A stretch of DNA of 10,768 nucleotides from an uncultured Ignavibacteria bacterium (GCA_903911805.1 CAIWET010000186.1:1-10768); one strand, 5' to 3'. Positions 1 through 6,724 are shown, counted from the first letter of the stretch. Notes: generated by a model not told the origin, from the letters alone. Program-made: numbers and translations.

Positions 1-70
1 AATTAAAAAATATTGATACTAATGATTTGCTAGGCAAACAATAATAAATTGCTTAAGTTTGAGAAAATAA

Positions 71-295
71 GACTATAAGATTGTTTTAAAAAAGTATTTT
101 ATTCTATTGATTTTTGCACTAGCAATAAATACTCAACATTCTCAAGAATCCTTCCTCAACATAAATGGAGAGACTTTGGGAGAATATCATCCACTCCTTC
201 TATTGCTATGGTTATCATACATTATATTCAGACTGGTTAGGTATAGTTGTAATGACGCTATGAAAAGAATTACCCAACTTGTGAATATTTCTTAA
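71..295 (+). other. Possible decayed secreted-protein ORF (low confidence)
   Basis: An open frame runs from the stop at 68-70 to the stop at 293-295. It has no ATG near its 5' end; TTG at 107 is the only plausible near-start. Read from about base 77 it begins with a positively charged, then hydrophobic stretch (KIVLKKYFILLIFALA) that looks like a signal peptide, followed by a short polar segment. From about base 180 the frame becomes an unconvincing run of leucines. The neighbouring frame from ATG 165 to about 263 reads more naturally there (YCYGYHTLYSDWLGIVV). This would fit a frameshifted remnant of a small secreted protein, but no family is recognised and chance is quite possible in AT-rich DNA. 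I see no other gene in the first 312 bases. Confidence 0.15.
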
Positions 296-312
296 TTCAT
301 TCCCTAAAAAAA

Positions 313-858
313 CTATTTTTCCATATTATAAAATTCAATAGCATTATGAAATTGACCATTCATATAAATTTCCGGGGCAACTAAATTGCAGGAAACTGCT
401 CTCAATTTAACGCCTGATTCCAAAAACATAGCTTTAGTTCTTTGATATGAATCGATCCATTTACCATTTGTATGCTTATCGTAAAAATCCTGACCTTCTT
501 TATGAATTATCACTTCAGAAATTCCTGTTTGGATAATACCTCTGGCACAATCAGTGCAGGGCATCCAAGGAACGTAAATCTTGCAACCCTTTAGCTGAGT
601 TCCTCTGCGGGCAGCATTGTAAATTGCATTTCTTTCTGCGTGTTCCAACCAATGATATTTTTCACCGTTTTCACGAGAAAGGCGCTCAGAATCCGGTTCT
701 GCTTCAATGCTTCTTGGTAAAGAATTATAGCCAGTTGCCACTAACACATTATCAGAATCAACAATTATTGAGCCAACGTGTGTGTGCTCGTCTCTGCTTC
801 TCATTCCTACCAAATAGCACATTGTCATATATAACGTATCCCAGTCAGGTCTTCTCAT
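313..858 (-). CDS. Deoxycytidylate (dCMP) deaminase family protein
   Basis: Zinc-dependent deaminase of the cytidine/deoxycytidylate deaminase superfamily. The expected reaction is dCMP to dUMP plus ammonia in the cytoplasm, feeding thymidylate synthesis. With the start used here the protein has 181 residues. The core signature is complete: H73-A-E75 (zinc ligand and proton-shuttling glutamate) and P100-C101-x-x-C104 (two zinc ligands). The early THVGSIIVDSDN and TGYNSLPR segments are typical of dCMP/ComEB-type enzymes. An in-frame ATG at 903 would add 15 residues (MKSFFWEYIIINEEK). I chose the ATG at 858 because GAGG lies five bases before it, whereas nothing like a ribosome site precedes 903, and the family usually begins near RPDWDTLYM. 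The C-terminal 60 residues after the zinc site are longer than in short cytidine deaminases. The exact substrate (dCMP versus another cytosine compound) is inferred from family resemblance. The gene is divergent from the methyltransferase gene at 978. Confidence 0.85.
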   Translation of the reverse strand: MRRPDWDTLYMTMCYLVGMRSRDEHTHVGSIIVDSDNVLVATGYNSLPRSIEAEPDSERLSRENGEKYHWLEHAERNAIYNAARRGTQLKGCKIYVPWMPCTDCARGIIQTGISEVIIHKEGQDFYDKHTNGKWIDSYQRTKAMFLESGVKLRAVSCNLVAPEIYMNGQFHNAIEFYNMEK

Positions 859-917
859 CTTTTCCTCATTAATGATTATGTATTCCCAAAAAAACGATTT
901 CATTTTACGAATATTGC

Positions 918-949
918 TTTTATTTAAATCAGTTAATTTGCTATTTTTG
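918..949 (+). promoter_or_regulatory. Candidate Bacteroidota-type promoter for the methyltransferase gene
   Basis: TATTTTTG at 942-949 fits the TAnnTTTG -7 element described for Bacteroidota primary sigma factors. TTTT at 918-921, 20 bases upstream, is a one-mismatch match to the TTTG -33 element. Transcription would start around 955 and give a leader of about 20 bases to the ATG at 978. A short inverted repeat (TATTTT-GT-AAAATA, 950-963) overlaps the presumed start point and could be an operator or simply AT-rich noise. Such matches are frequent in DNA this AT-rich, so confidence is low. Confidence 0.25.
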
Positions 950-977
950 TATTTTGTAAAATAATAAGAATTTAAAT

Positions 978-1496
978 ATGAATATACTGCAAAAATCTAT
1001 AAATACTCCAATAGGGGAAATGGTGGCTTGCGCTACCGAAAACGGTATTTGCCTGCTCGAATTTTCGAATAGAAAGTCATTGCCAATAGAAAATAATCAA
1101 ATCGAAAAGAATTTTAATGCTAAAATATCTATTGGGGAAAATCAGCATTTAACTCAACTTGACAATGAACTCAAACAGTATTTTGCTGGCGAACTTAAAG
1201 ATTTCAAAGTCGCATTAGATCCAGTTGGAACAGATTTCCAAAAGCTTGTTTGGCAAGAATTGCTTAAAATCCCCTATGGAGAATCGTGGTCTTATAAAAA
1301 GCAATCTATTTCGATGAATAGACCAAAATCGATGAGAGCAGTGGCTAATGCAAATGGAAAAAATAAAATTTCAATTGTAATTCCTTGCCATAGAGTAATT
1401 GGTGAAGATGGAACTTTGCACGGTTATGGCGGCGGGGTTGATAGGAAGAAATTTCTTCTAGATTTAGAAAAAGCAAAATACAAGATAAAACACTAA
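978..1496 (+). CDS. ogt: Methylated-DNA--protein-cysteine S-methyltransferase (O6-methylguanine repair)
   Basis: Suicide DNA-repair protein that moves the alkyl group from O6-alkylguanine (or O4-alkylthymine) in DNA to its own cysteine. The 172 residues match the usual bacterial Ogt/MGMT length. An N-terminal ribonuclease-like domain (about 1-80) precedes the DNA-binding and catalytic domain. Diagnostic features are the TDFQKLVWQELLKIPYGESWSY segment that leads into the helix-turn-helix (around 85-106), the arginine-finger helix R120-AVANANGKN, and the active-site motif IPCHRVIG with C137 as methyl acceptor. GYGGG at 150-153 and the following R156-KKFLLDLE are also canonical. There is no Ada-type metal-binding N-terminal domain, so it should act as a stand-alone repair protein rather than a transcriptional activator. 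The ATG at 978 is the first in frame; no Shine-Dalgarno is visible. It is transcribed away from the deaminase gene. Ogt and general MGMT cannot be distinguished from sequence alone. Confidence 0.95.
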   Translation: MNILQKSINTPIGEMVACATENGICLLEFSNRKSLPIENNQIEKNFNAKISIGENQHLTQLDNELKQYFAGELKDFKVALDPVGTDFQKLVWQELLKIPYGESWSYKKQSISMNRPKSMRAVANANGKNKISIVIPCHRVIGEDGTLHGYGGGVDRKKFLLDLEKAKYKIKH

Positions 1497-1673
1497 ATTT
1501 TATATCTTTTTCTTAAAACCTGCGTATTAATACAAGCTTTAATTAATAAAATAATATTTTGGAGAATTTTGAACAGATTTAATGAATTTTTGAGTTTTGT
1601 AATCATAATTAAGAATATGATATTTTTAAAAAAAATATCCAAATTTCTTGATTAAATAAACCACAATTAAATT

Positions 1674-2816
1674 ATGAAAATACTATCAAAATTTACCAAT
1701 ATTATCAAAAGCAAATACTTTATTATTACAACTATTATTTTAATCGCTGTGATGTCAATCAGCGTTTATGCGTGGGATATGAAAAGATTAGGAAAAGTGC
1801 CAAGTGGCACAAGATTAGAAAGAATTAAAAAATCACCGAATTATAAAGAAGATCAATTCGTTAATCAAAATCCAACAGTTATGGGTTTAGACAGCTCAAA
1901 CTTTTTGAGTTTTATTTATAAATTTTTATTTGAAAAAGGCAATCAAAGAGAGCCGATTGACCACATTCCTTCAATTAAAACAGATTTATTGAAATTAAAC
2001 AGAAATGAAGATGTTTTGGTTTGGTTTGGCCATTCCTCTTATTTCATTCAAATTGATGGGAAAAGATTTTTAATTGACCCAGTTTTATCGACCTTCGCTT
2101 CACCATTCTCGTTTATGGTGAAAGCGTTCAAAGGCGCAACTGCTTATTATTCAATAGATTTGCCCGAAATTGATTATCTCGTGATGACTCACGACCATTG
2201 GGACCATTTAGATTACAATACAATAATGGCAATGAAAGATAAAATCAAACATATAATTTGCCCACTGGGAGTAGGAGAGCATTTTGAGTATTGGGGATTT
2301 GATACAACAAAGATTTCAGAAGGTGATTGGTACGATAGCGTAGACTTATCAGATAATTTTAAAATGTATTATCATCCACAAAGACATTTTTCAGGTAGAA
2401 CAATCTTCAGAAACAAATCACTTTGGACATCTTATGTTTTAGCAACTCCTTCAATGAAGATATTTATTGGTGGTGATGGTGGATATGACAAACATTTTGC
2501 AGAGATAGGCGATAAATACAACGGAATTGACTTGGCAATAATGGAAAATGGTCAATATAACGAAAAATGGAAGGCAATTCACTCAATGCCTGATCAAACT
2601 ATTAAAGCAGTTAAAGAAATGAAAGCAAAGCGAGTTTTGCCAGTTCATTCCTCAAAATTTACTCTGGCATTTCATTCTTGGAAAGAACCACTAGAAACGA
2701 TTTCAAAGCTTTCAAGCGAGAATAATGTTCAATTAGTTACTCCAGTAATTGGTGAGCCAATAAGATTGAAAGATACCACCCAAAAATTCCAAAAATGGTG
2801 GGAAAAAGTAAAGTAG
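1674..2816 (+). CDS. Membrane-anchored MBL-fold metallo-hydrolase (NAPE-PLD/UlaG-like group)
   Basis: Metal-dependent hydrolase of the metallo-beta-lactamase fold, 380 residues. One hydrophobic segment at about 14-33 (YFIITTIILIAVMSISVYAW) should anchor or export it, with the catalytic part outside the cytoplasm. A linker rich in charged residues (36-110) precedes the catalytic domain. That domain opens with WFGHSSYFIQIDGKRFLIDP (117-136), the usual entry of this group. It then shows the full metal motif H173-D-H175-W-D177-H178, H238 in the QRHFSGR segment, D268 in GGDGG, and H325 in LPVHSSKF. This layout matches the broad group that includes N-acyl-phosphatidylethanolamine phospholipase D and RomA-type proteins (a lipid or phosphodiester substrate in characterised members) and UlaG lactonase. 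The actual substrate is unknown. The ATG at 1674 has no Shine-Dalgarno; it is supported by the typical N-terminal anchor. Monocistronic: 177 bases follow the previous gene and a hairpin follows its stop. Confidence 0.85.
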   Translation: MKILSKFTNIIKSKYFIITTIILIAVMSISVYAWDMKRLGKVPSGTRLERIKKSPNYKEDQFVNQNPTVMGLDSSNFLSFIYKFLFEKGNQREPIDHIPSIKTDLLKLNRNEDVLVWFGHSSYFIQIDGKRFLIDPVLSTFASPFSFMVKAFKGATAYYSIDLPEIDYLVMTHDHWDHLDYNTIMAMKDKIKHIICPLGVGEHFEYWGFDTTKISEGDWYDSVDLSDNFKMYYHPQRHFSGRTIFRNKSLWTSYVLATPSMKIFIGGDGGYDKHFAEIGDKYNGIDLAIMENGQYNEKWKAIHSMPDQTIKAVKEMKAKRVLPVHSSKFTLAFHSWKEPLETISKLSSENNVQLVTPVIGEPIRLKDTTQKFQKWWEKVK

Positions 2817-2830
2817 TGAGATTATTTGCA

Positions 2831-2858
2831 TTCAGCACTTGATGCAGAATTTTTGTTT
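2831..2858 (+). terminator. Probable intrinsic terminator of the MBL-fold gene
   Basis: Arms TTCAGCA (2831-2837) and TGCAGAA (2843-2849) pair with one A-A mismatch around the five-base loop CTTGA. They are followed at once by TTTTTGTTT (2850-2858). The hairpin starts 14 bases after the stop codon. The stem is weak, but the position and the T-run fit. Confidence 0.5.
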
Positions 2859-2880
2859 AAAAAAACAACCAGTATTTACC

Positions 2881-2925
2881 CCACCCCAAATCCCTCCCCT
2901 TGAAGGGAGGGGCTTAAAGAGAAGA
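2881..2925. repeat. G/C-block palindromic repeat, copy 1
   Basis: CCCTCCC at 2892-2898 and GGGAGGG at 2905-2911 form a perfect 7-bp stem with a six-base loop. A tail GGCTTAAAGAGAAGAAAA (2911-2928) follows. The same arrangement, with diverged stem but matching tail (GGGACTTGAAGAGAAGAAG), recurs at 6839-6865, and a degenerate form is at 3187-3230. GC content is far above the surroundings. It resembles a dispersed, non-coding intergenic palindrome (REP-like) rather than a terminator, since no T-run follows. Confidence 0.65.
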
Positions 2926-2987
2926 AAATTTCTAATAACGAATTATTAATAATTAATATCGAAATTAAGAATTAATTTGCTTGTGTA

Positions 2988-3119
2988 GAGGTTGTCTCAA
3001 AAGTACAAAATAATTTTTGTAGTGTCATTCTGAGCAAAGCGAAGAATCCAGAAAATCAACGACTTACGAGTTTTCTGGATTTCTCACTTCGTTCGAAATG
3101 ACGCTTTTGATACAGCCTC
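2988..3119. repeat. MITE-like 132-bp imperfect palindrome with terminal inverted repeats
   Basis: The ends GAGGTTGTCTCAAAAGT (2988-3004) and the reverse complement of 3103-3119 (GAGGCTGTATCAAAAGC) match at 14 of 17 positions. Inside, 3024-3055 (beginning GTCATTCTGAGC) is an imperfect inverted copy of 3071-3102. The centre is a perfect 11-bp stem, AATCCAGAAAA at 3045-3055 with TTTTCTGGATT at 3071-3081, around a 15-base loop. There is no ORF. Terminal inverted repeats, near-complete self-complementarity and lack of coding suggest a miniature inverted-repeat element or REP-type unit. A transposase partner is not present in the window. Confidence 0.65.
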
Positions 3120-3130
3120 CTTTCTTTGTT

Positions 3131-3230
3131 GTCATTCTCAATCAATGCGAAGAATCGCGTTATATTTTTTCGAAAAAATAAGAACGACCCCACCCTAATG
3201 GTCACCCATTCAAATTGAAGGGGAAGCAAG
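3131..3230. repeat. Degenerate composite copy of both intergenic repeat types
   Basis: Bases 3131-3156 (GTCATTCTCAATCAATGCGA, then AGAATC) are a diverged copy of the left inner arm of the element at 2988-3119. Bases 3187-3230 (ACCCCACCCTAATGG through TTGAAGGGGAAGCAAG) resemble the G/C-block repeat at 2881. Between them, 3163-3180 is a perfect 18-bp palindrome, TATTTTTTCGAAAAAATA. Together with the two preceding repeats this fills most of the gene-free interval 2817-3403. I see no protein-coding gene in that interval. Confidence 0.5.
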
Positions 3231-3292
3231 AATTAAACATAATTCGTTTGATATAATTTATAAAATCATTTTTCATTTGTTTCACTCAATGA

Positions 3293-3379
3293 GAAAAAGA
3301 ATTAAAAGCCAAAGATTTGCTTTTTGGTTTTGATGGGTATAGAATTGCAAGAAATATAATCTATTTTCGTTTTATTTAG
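3293..3379 (+). pseudogene. Hint-like peptide fragment, upstream direct-repeat copy
   Basis: The 56-bp segment 3295-3350 repeats directly at 3976-4031 with five mismatches. Read in the frame of 3293 it encodes KELKAKDLLFGFDGYRIA, then runs to a TAG at 3377-3379; a stop lies immediately upstream (3290-3292), so there is no start and no complete gene. The pattern of a short charged lead, LKAxD, a hydrophobic strand and FDGY resembles the segment of Hint (Hedgehog/intein) domains near V-x-x-L-x-x-G-D-x-L-x-x-x-D-G. That assignment is by eye from about 18 residues. The aspartate-preceding glycine of the motif is replaced by lysine here. Confidence 0.35.
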
Positions 3380-3403
3380 AGAATAAATAAAGAGAATAGT
3401 TTT

Positions 3404-3763
3404 ATGTTTAAAGCAAAATTTGCAAAATATTACGACAAAGTACCTTTTCAAGAATTTCTTGTAAGTTTAACAGAAGATGAAAAAGCAGATGTTTTAGTAG
3501 CAATAGACAAATTATTGGAATTTAAAAATAACAATATAAAAATATCACTAAAACTTTTGAAATATTTAAGAGATGGAATTTTTGAACTTAGAGTAAAGCA
3601 CCTTACGAAAATCTCAAGAGGTCTATACTTTTTTGTAAAAGACCAAAAACTGATTTTTACTAATGGGTTTATTAAGAAAACAGAGAAAACACCAAACAGT
3701 GAAATTGAAAAAGCATTAAAAATAATGATCAAATATAAAACAGAGGAACAAAGTGGAAATTGA
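3404..3763 (+). CDS. HigB/RelE-superfamily (phage Gp49-like) toxin
   Basis: Likely type II toxin, an mRNA interferase of the RelE/HigB fold that cuts translated mRNA at the ribosome. It has 119 residues, the usual size. Family signs are a helical N-terminal half, then LRDGIFELRV (55-64), the core strand SRGLYFFV (71-78), and GFIKKTEKTPNSEIEKAL (88-105), which closely follows the GF-KKTQKTP-EIEKA pattern of Gp49-like toxins. R59-like positions vary; here the charged residues R56, R63, K70 and R72, together with the K91-K92-K95 group, are the candidates for RNA contact. The ATG at 3404 is preceded by a weak AGAG. The 3' end overlaps the partner gene by 11 bases, giving the toxin-first order seen in higBA loci. 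It sits between two copies of a Hint-like direct repeat, in the most repeat-rich part of the window, consistent with a mobile accessory module. Confidence 0.8.
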   Translation: MFKAKFAKYYDKVPFQEFLVSLTEDEKADVLVAIDKLLEFKNNNIKISLKLLKYLRDGIFELRVKHLTKISRGLYFFVKDQKLIFTNGFIKKTEKTPNSEIEKALKIMIKYKTEEQSGN

Positions 3764-3956
3764 TTATGATGAATATAGAAACAAACTTCTTGAAAATCCT
3801 GAATTTAAGATTAAATATCTTTATGCTAAAGAAAAGTTGAATATCGAATTAATGATAGATTCAATTGATGAAGGGATTGAAAAGAATAGATCTCCTTTAG
3901 CTTTAAAAAGAAGAGTTAATAAATTAAGGAATCATATTGCTGCTTTAAGTTTGTAA
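3753..3956 (+). CDS. Putative antitoxin partner, short and without a clear helix-turn-helix
   Basis: Small protein of 67 residues starting at GTG 3753, the only in-frame start. A GAGG at 3743-3746 is spaced six bases away, and the gene overlaps the toxin stop by 11 bases, so translation is probably coupled. The N-terminus (YDEYRNKLLENPEFKIKYLYAKEKLNIE, about 5-32) resembles the linker region of HigA/XRE-type antitoxins that accompany Gp49-like toxins. After that, where HigA normally has a roughly 50-residue helix-turn-helix DNA-binding domain, there is only IDEGIEKNRSPLALKRRV and a basic helix NKLRNHIAAL, then a stop. It could be a HigA with the HTH lost or replaced, or a different antitoxin type that neutralises without classical autoregulation. 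Role inferred from position and N-terminal similarity. Confidence 0.6.
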   Translation: MEIDYDEYRNKLLENPEFKIKYLYAKEKLNIELMIDSIDEGIEKNRSPLALKRRVNKLRNHIAALSL

Positions 3957-4045
3957 ATAATTCTTGGATAGCGGTAAAAGAATTAAAAGCCGGAGATTTA
4001 CTTTTTGGTTTTGATGGGTATAAAACTGCAATAGACCGCAACTAA
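3957..4045 (+). pseudogene. Hint-like peptide fragment, downstream direct-repeat copy
   Basis: Directly after the antitoxin stop, but in another frame, the sequence reads NNSWIAVKELKAGDLLFGFD, then GYKTAIDRN and a TAA at 4043-4045. This copy is better preserved than the one at 3293: V-K-E-L-K-A-G-D-L-L-x-G-F-D-G has the conserved glycine-aspartate and the following D-G. The preceding S-W resembles the strand before this motif in Hint domains. The frame is closed upstream by TAA at 3920-3922, and no start serves it. The 56 bases 3976-4031 match 3295-3350 at 51 positions. Interpreted as the decayed end of a Hint-domain protein or a dispersed repeat derived from one; the family call is by eye. 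Confidence 0.4.
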
Positions 4046-4071
4046 GGTTTTTAATCTTAAATTGGAAAATG

Positions 4072-4091
4072 AAAAAACCTTCCGAAGGTTT
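4072..4091 (-). terminator. Intrinsic terminator downstream of sppA
   Basis: On the minus strand AAACCTT-CGG-AAGGTTT (4091 to 4075) forms a 7-bp stem with a tight loop and is followed by further T residues to 4072, making a run of six. It lies 44 bases after the sppA stop. An additional AAACCTTCC (4110 to 4102, minus strand) can compete for the same right arm, so two alternative stems are possible. Confidence 0.7.
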
Positions 4092-4134
4092 AAAATCCTT
4101 TGGAAGGTTTGATTGTAAAAATATTAGTTTAAAA

Positions 4135-6591
4135 TTAGTTGTGGTAATCTGGAACAAAGTCCATATAATCCATTGGAATCATATGAAGTGCTTTGCCATT
4201 GTTTTCCATCATAAATTTTAAATTATTTAATTTTGAATCTAATTTATTTAATTTTGAAAGATTGATGCCTGTGAGCATTCCAAATAATTCACCAAAATTA
4301 AATGTTGGTTTTGGTAATTCAACAAAGTCAATTTGTTCATCAGCTTTCAATCCTGCTAATTTCTTTGCTTCTTTGATTGCTAAGCTTAATCCACCGATTT
4401 CATCAACTAATCCTAATGGCTTTGCGGCTTCACCAGTCCAAATATGTCCTTGTGCTACTTTTTGAACATCTTCCTTTTTCATTTTTCTACCATCAGCTAC
4501 CATTTGAGTGAAATCATCATAGAATTTCAAAATGCTCTCTTCTTGTTGTTTTCTCTCGTCGGTTGTAAATGGTCTTTGTGGCAAGCCAATTCCAATAAAT
4601 GGCAATTGGAAAGGATAACCCAAATCAGCAAATTTGCCAACTTTGATTACATCTGTTGTAATTCCTAATTTTTCAGACAAGCCTTTGTCATAAAACCAAG
4701 CACTGATAACGCCAATTGAGCCAGTAACTGTCATAGGTGTTGAAATTACTTTAGTTGCGTCCATTGATAGCCAATATCCACCTGAAGCTGCTACTGCACC
4801 TTGAGTAACAATTATAGGCTTTTTAACTTTAAATTTTCTAACAACGTCAGCAATATAATCAGAAGCTAATGCATCACCACCTGGAGAATCAACTCTTAGA
4901 ACAATTGCTTTAACGTCGTCGTCTTCAGCAGCTTTTTTAATATCATTCACTAAAGATCTTGCATTTATTCCGCTTGTCATTGAGCATTCGCCAATTGCAT
5001 AAATAATTGCGATTTGTGATGAATGTCCGCTCCACTTATTGTCAAATGGCATAGGTCTTTCGTTGATAAATTTAGCATCAATTACTGCTGCAATTGATTT
5101 ATCATCTTTCATCAATTTATCTACATCGCCCCATCTAGCTTCTGCATCAACTAATTTTTTGTCAATACATTCTTTGGTGCGATAGCTGATTTGTCCATTT
5201 ACAAGATTGTCAAATTCTTCTGGAGAAATTTTTCTTGATTCGGTTACGTCTTTTTTAACAACTGCATACCAGTCATCAATTAATTTTTGTCTTTGTTCTT
5301 TTTCGCCTTCGGTCATTTTCTCGTTAGAGAAGTTTTCGTAAGCTGATTTATATTTAAAGAATCTTAATTCATCGAATCCGATTCCAACTTTTTCTAACAT
5401 TGATTTATAATAACTTCTACCAGTTGCAAAACCTTCGAGAGACATACCACCAAGTGGTTCCATATAAATTTTATCTGCAATTGATGCAAAATGATAATCA
5501 TTTATGCCAGCGCGTTCAATAAACATATATACTTTTTTGCCAGCTTTCTTGAATTCTTTTAATTTTTCTCTGACTTCCCACATAATAGCTTTATTGCCTG
5601 ATACAGTAGTAGCATTGATTACAATACCTCCAACCATATTATCTTTCATCAAAATATCGATTTTTTCTAAGATCTTCATTAATGTTAATGAATGGTCAAA
5701 TATTGAATTCTGATATTTAATTTCGCCACTTAAGTCCAATTTATACCAGAATTTAGATGGCATAATTGAATTTAATGCATTATCAAATATGCTTCTATCG
5801 ATTGCACCCATTCTTAATGCATAAGTGTTATTCATTGAGCCATTTTTTTCTGCAAGATTGGAAGTTAATGAGCTTAATCCCATTGTTCCAAAGCTCAAAT
5901 CAACACCAAGATTGATTCTTTCATCTTTGAAATATCTTCCGTTAATTCTAATGCCATCAACAACTTCCCAGGAAACGCCTGCACTCCAGTTTTCAATTTT
6001 TTGACCACCAAAGTTCAAATAGCTATAATCTCCAAAAAGAGCTAATGGATATGATGGAATTGGTCTAACTGCAACTTCGCCAACATATTCTGCATCATCG
6101 TTGTCGATTGCTACGGTCATATGTGCTGAAGTAGATAAGAAGCTCCAAGGGCGATAAAGGAATCCTAATTGATAAGAATTGCTACGTTGGAAGTATGATT
6201 TATCACCACCAACCCAGCCATATCCTGCCCCAAAGGCAAAAGTTCTATCGCCAAATGAGAATGAATATCTGTAATCGATTACTTGCTTTGTTCCTGTTGG
6301 ATCTTTATGTGTTAACATACCAACACCGCCGAATGGTGAACCAGAAAATAATCCCCAATCAGAGAAATTGCCTAATTTTGAGGTTTTGTCACTAGCCAAA
6401 AACATCAAATCGCCATCGTGGATGTAACTTGTAATTGCTGGATTATCAAATCCATAAAGACCAAATTTAAACGCTCCTGGCGATGATTGCTGATAATTGC
6501 TCAGGTCATAATATGACACAAATGTTTTTGGCTGAGCCGCTAAATTCATCGAAACAAAAGCGGTAATAATAAGTAGAAATATTTTTTTCAT
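4135..6591 (-). CDS. sppA: SppA signal-peptide peptidase with N-terminal beta-barrel-like domain
   Basis: Serine protease of the S49/SppA family, which digests signal-peptide remnants in the envelope. 818 residues from the chosen ATG at 6591, much longer than the roughly 600-residue 67-kDa type. Start chosen because GGAG stands six bases upstream and a clean signal peptide follows (MKKIFLLIITAFVSMNLAAQ, cut after about residue 19); the TTG at 6609 would add MNYGVF. Residues 20-275 are beta-rich with alternating aromatic and glycine runs (FSFGDRTFAFGAGYGWVGG) and look like an outer-membrane barrel rather than protease. From about 300 the tandem SppA halves begin. The catalytic lysine is K415 in YKSA and the nucleophile S603 in ASGGYW, with the VDSPGGD motif at 567-573. 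Their spacing of 188 is close to the 200 of E. coli SppA (K209, S409). The C-terminal 70 residues after VDEIGGL are extra and polar. Monocistronic, with its own terminator. Confidence 0.93.
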   Translation of the reverse strand: MKKIFLLIITAFVSMNLAAQPKTFVSYYDLSNYQQSSPGAFKFGLYGFDNPAITSYIHDGDLMFLASDKTSKLGNFSDWGLFSGSPFGGVGMLTHKDPTGTKQVIDYRYSFSFGDRTFAFGAGYGWVGGDKSYFQRSNSYQLGFLYRPWSFLSTSAHMTVAIDNDDAEYVGEVAVRPIPSYPLALFGDYSYLNFGGQKIENWSAGVSWEVVDGIRINGRYFKDERINLGVDLSFGTMGLSSLTSNLAEKNGSMNNTYALRMGAIDRSIFDNALNSIMPSKFWYKLDLSGEIKYQNSIFDHSLTLMKILEKIDILMKDNMVGGIVINATTVSGNKAIMWEVREKLKEFKKAGKKVYMFIERAGINDYHFASIADKIYMEPLGGMSLEGFATGRSYYKSMLEKVGIGFDELRFFKYKSAYENFSNEKMTEGEKEQRQKLIDDWYAVVKKDVTESRKISPEEFDNLVNGQISYRTKECIDKKLVDAEARWGDVDKLMKDDKSIAAVIDAKFINERPMPFDNKWSGHSSQIAIIYAIGECSMTSGINARSLVNDIKKAAEDDDVKAIVLRVDSPGGDALASDYIADVVRKFKVKKPIIVTQGAVAASGGYWLSMDATKVISTPMTVTGSIGVISAWFYDKGLSEKLGITTDVIKVGKFADLGYPFQLPFIGIGLPQRPFTTDERKQQEESILKFYDDFTQMVADGRKMKKEDVQKVAQGHIWTGEAAKPLGLVDEIGGLSLAIKEAKKLAGLKADEQIDFVELPKPTFNFGELFGMLTGINLSKLNKLDSKLNNLKFMMENNGKALHMIPMDYMDFVPDYHN

Positions 6592-6724
6592 AAAAACTCC
6601 ATAATTCAAACAACATTGTTTTTTAAACGGATTAGATTTTTTTTAGTTTCAGATTATGTAATTATTTGATAATTCTTAGTTATTAAATTCAAAGGGGTGT
6701 GGTATATTTCACAACTCCACTAAA

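Noticed and set aside
624..872. Plus-strand ORF opposite the dCMP deaminase gene
   Set aside because: It is antisense to a gene with a complete zinc-site signature, has no start context and no recognisable domain.
2881..3230. CRISPR array
   Set aside because: The repeats are unequal, self-palindromic, irregularly spaced and of different types, with no cas genes.
3448..3732. Minus-strand ORF opposite the toxin gene
   Set aside because: Shadow of the toxin coding strand; composition follows from the complementary lysine/glutamate-rich codons.
3945..4157. Minus-strand ORF of 70 residues after the sppA stop
   Set aside because: It spans the sppA terminator hairpin and the end of sppA in another frame; no start signal or domain.
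4193..6395. Several plus-strand ORFs inside sppA (4193, 4444, 5504, 6195)
   Set aside because: All lie antisense to the conserved SppA coding sequence and resemble nothing known.
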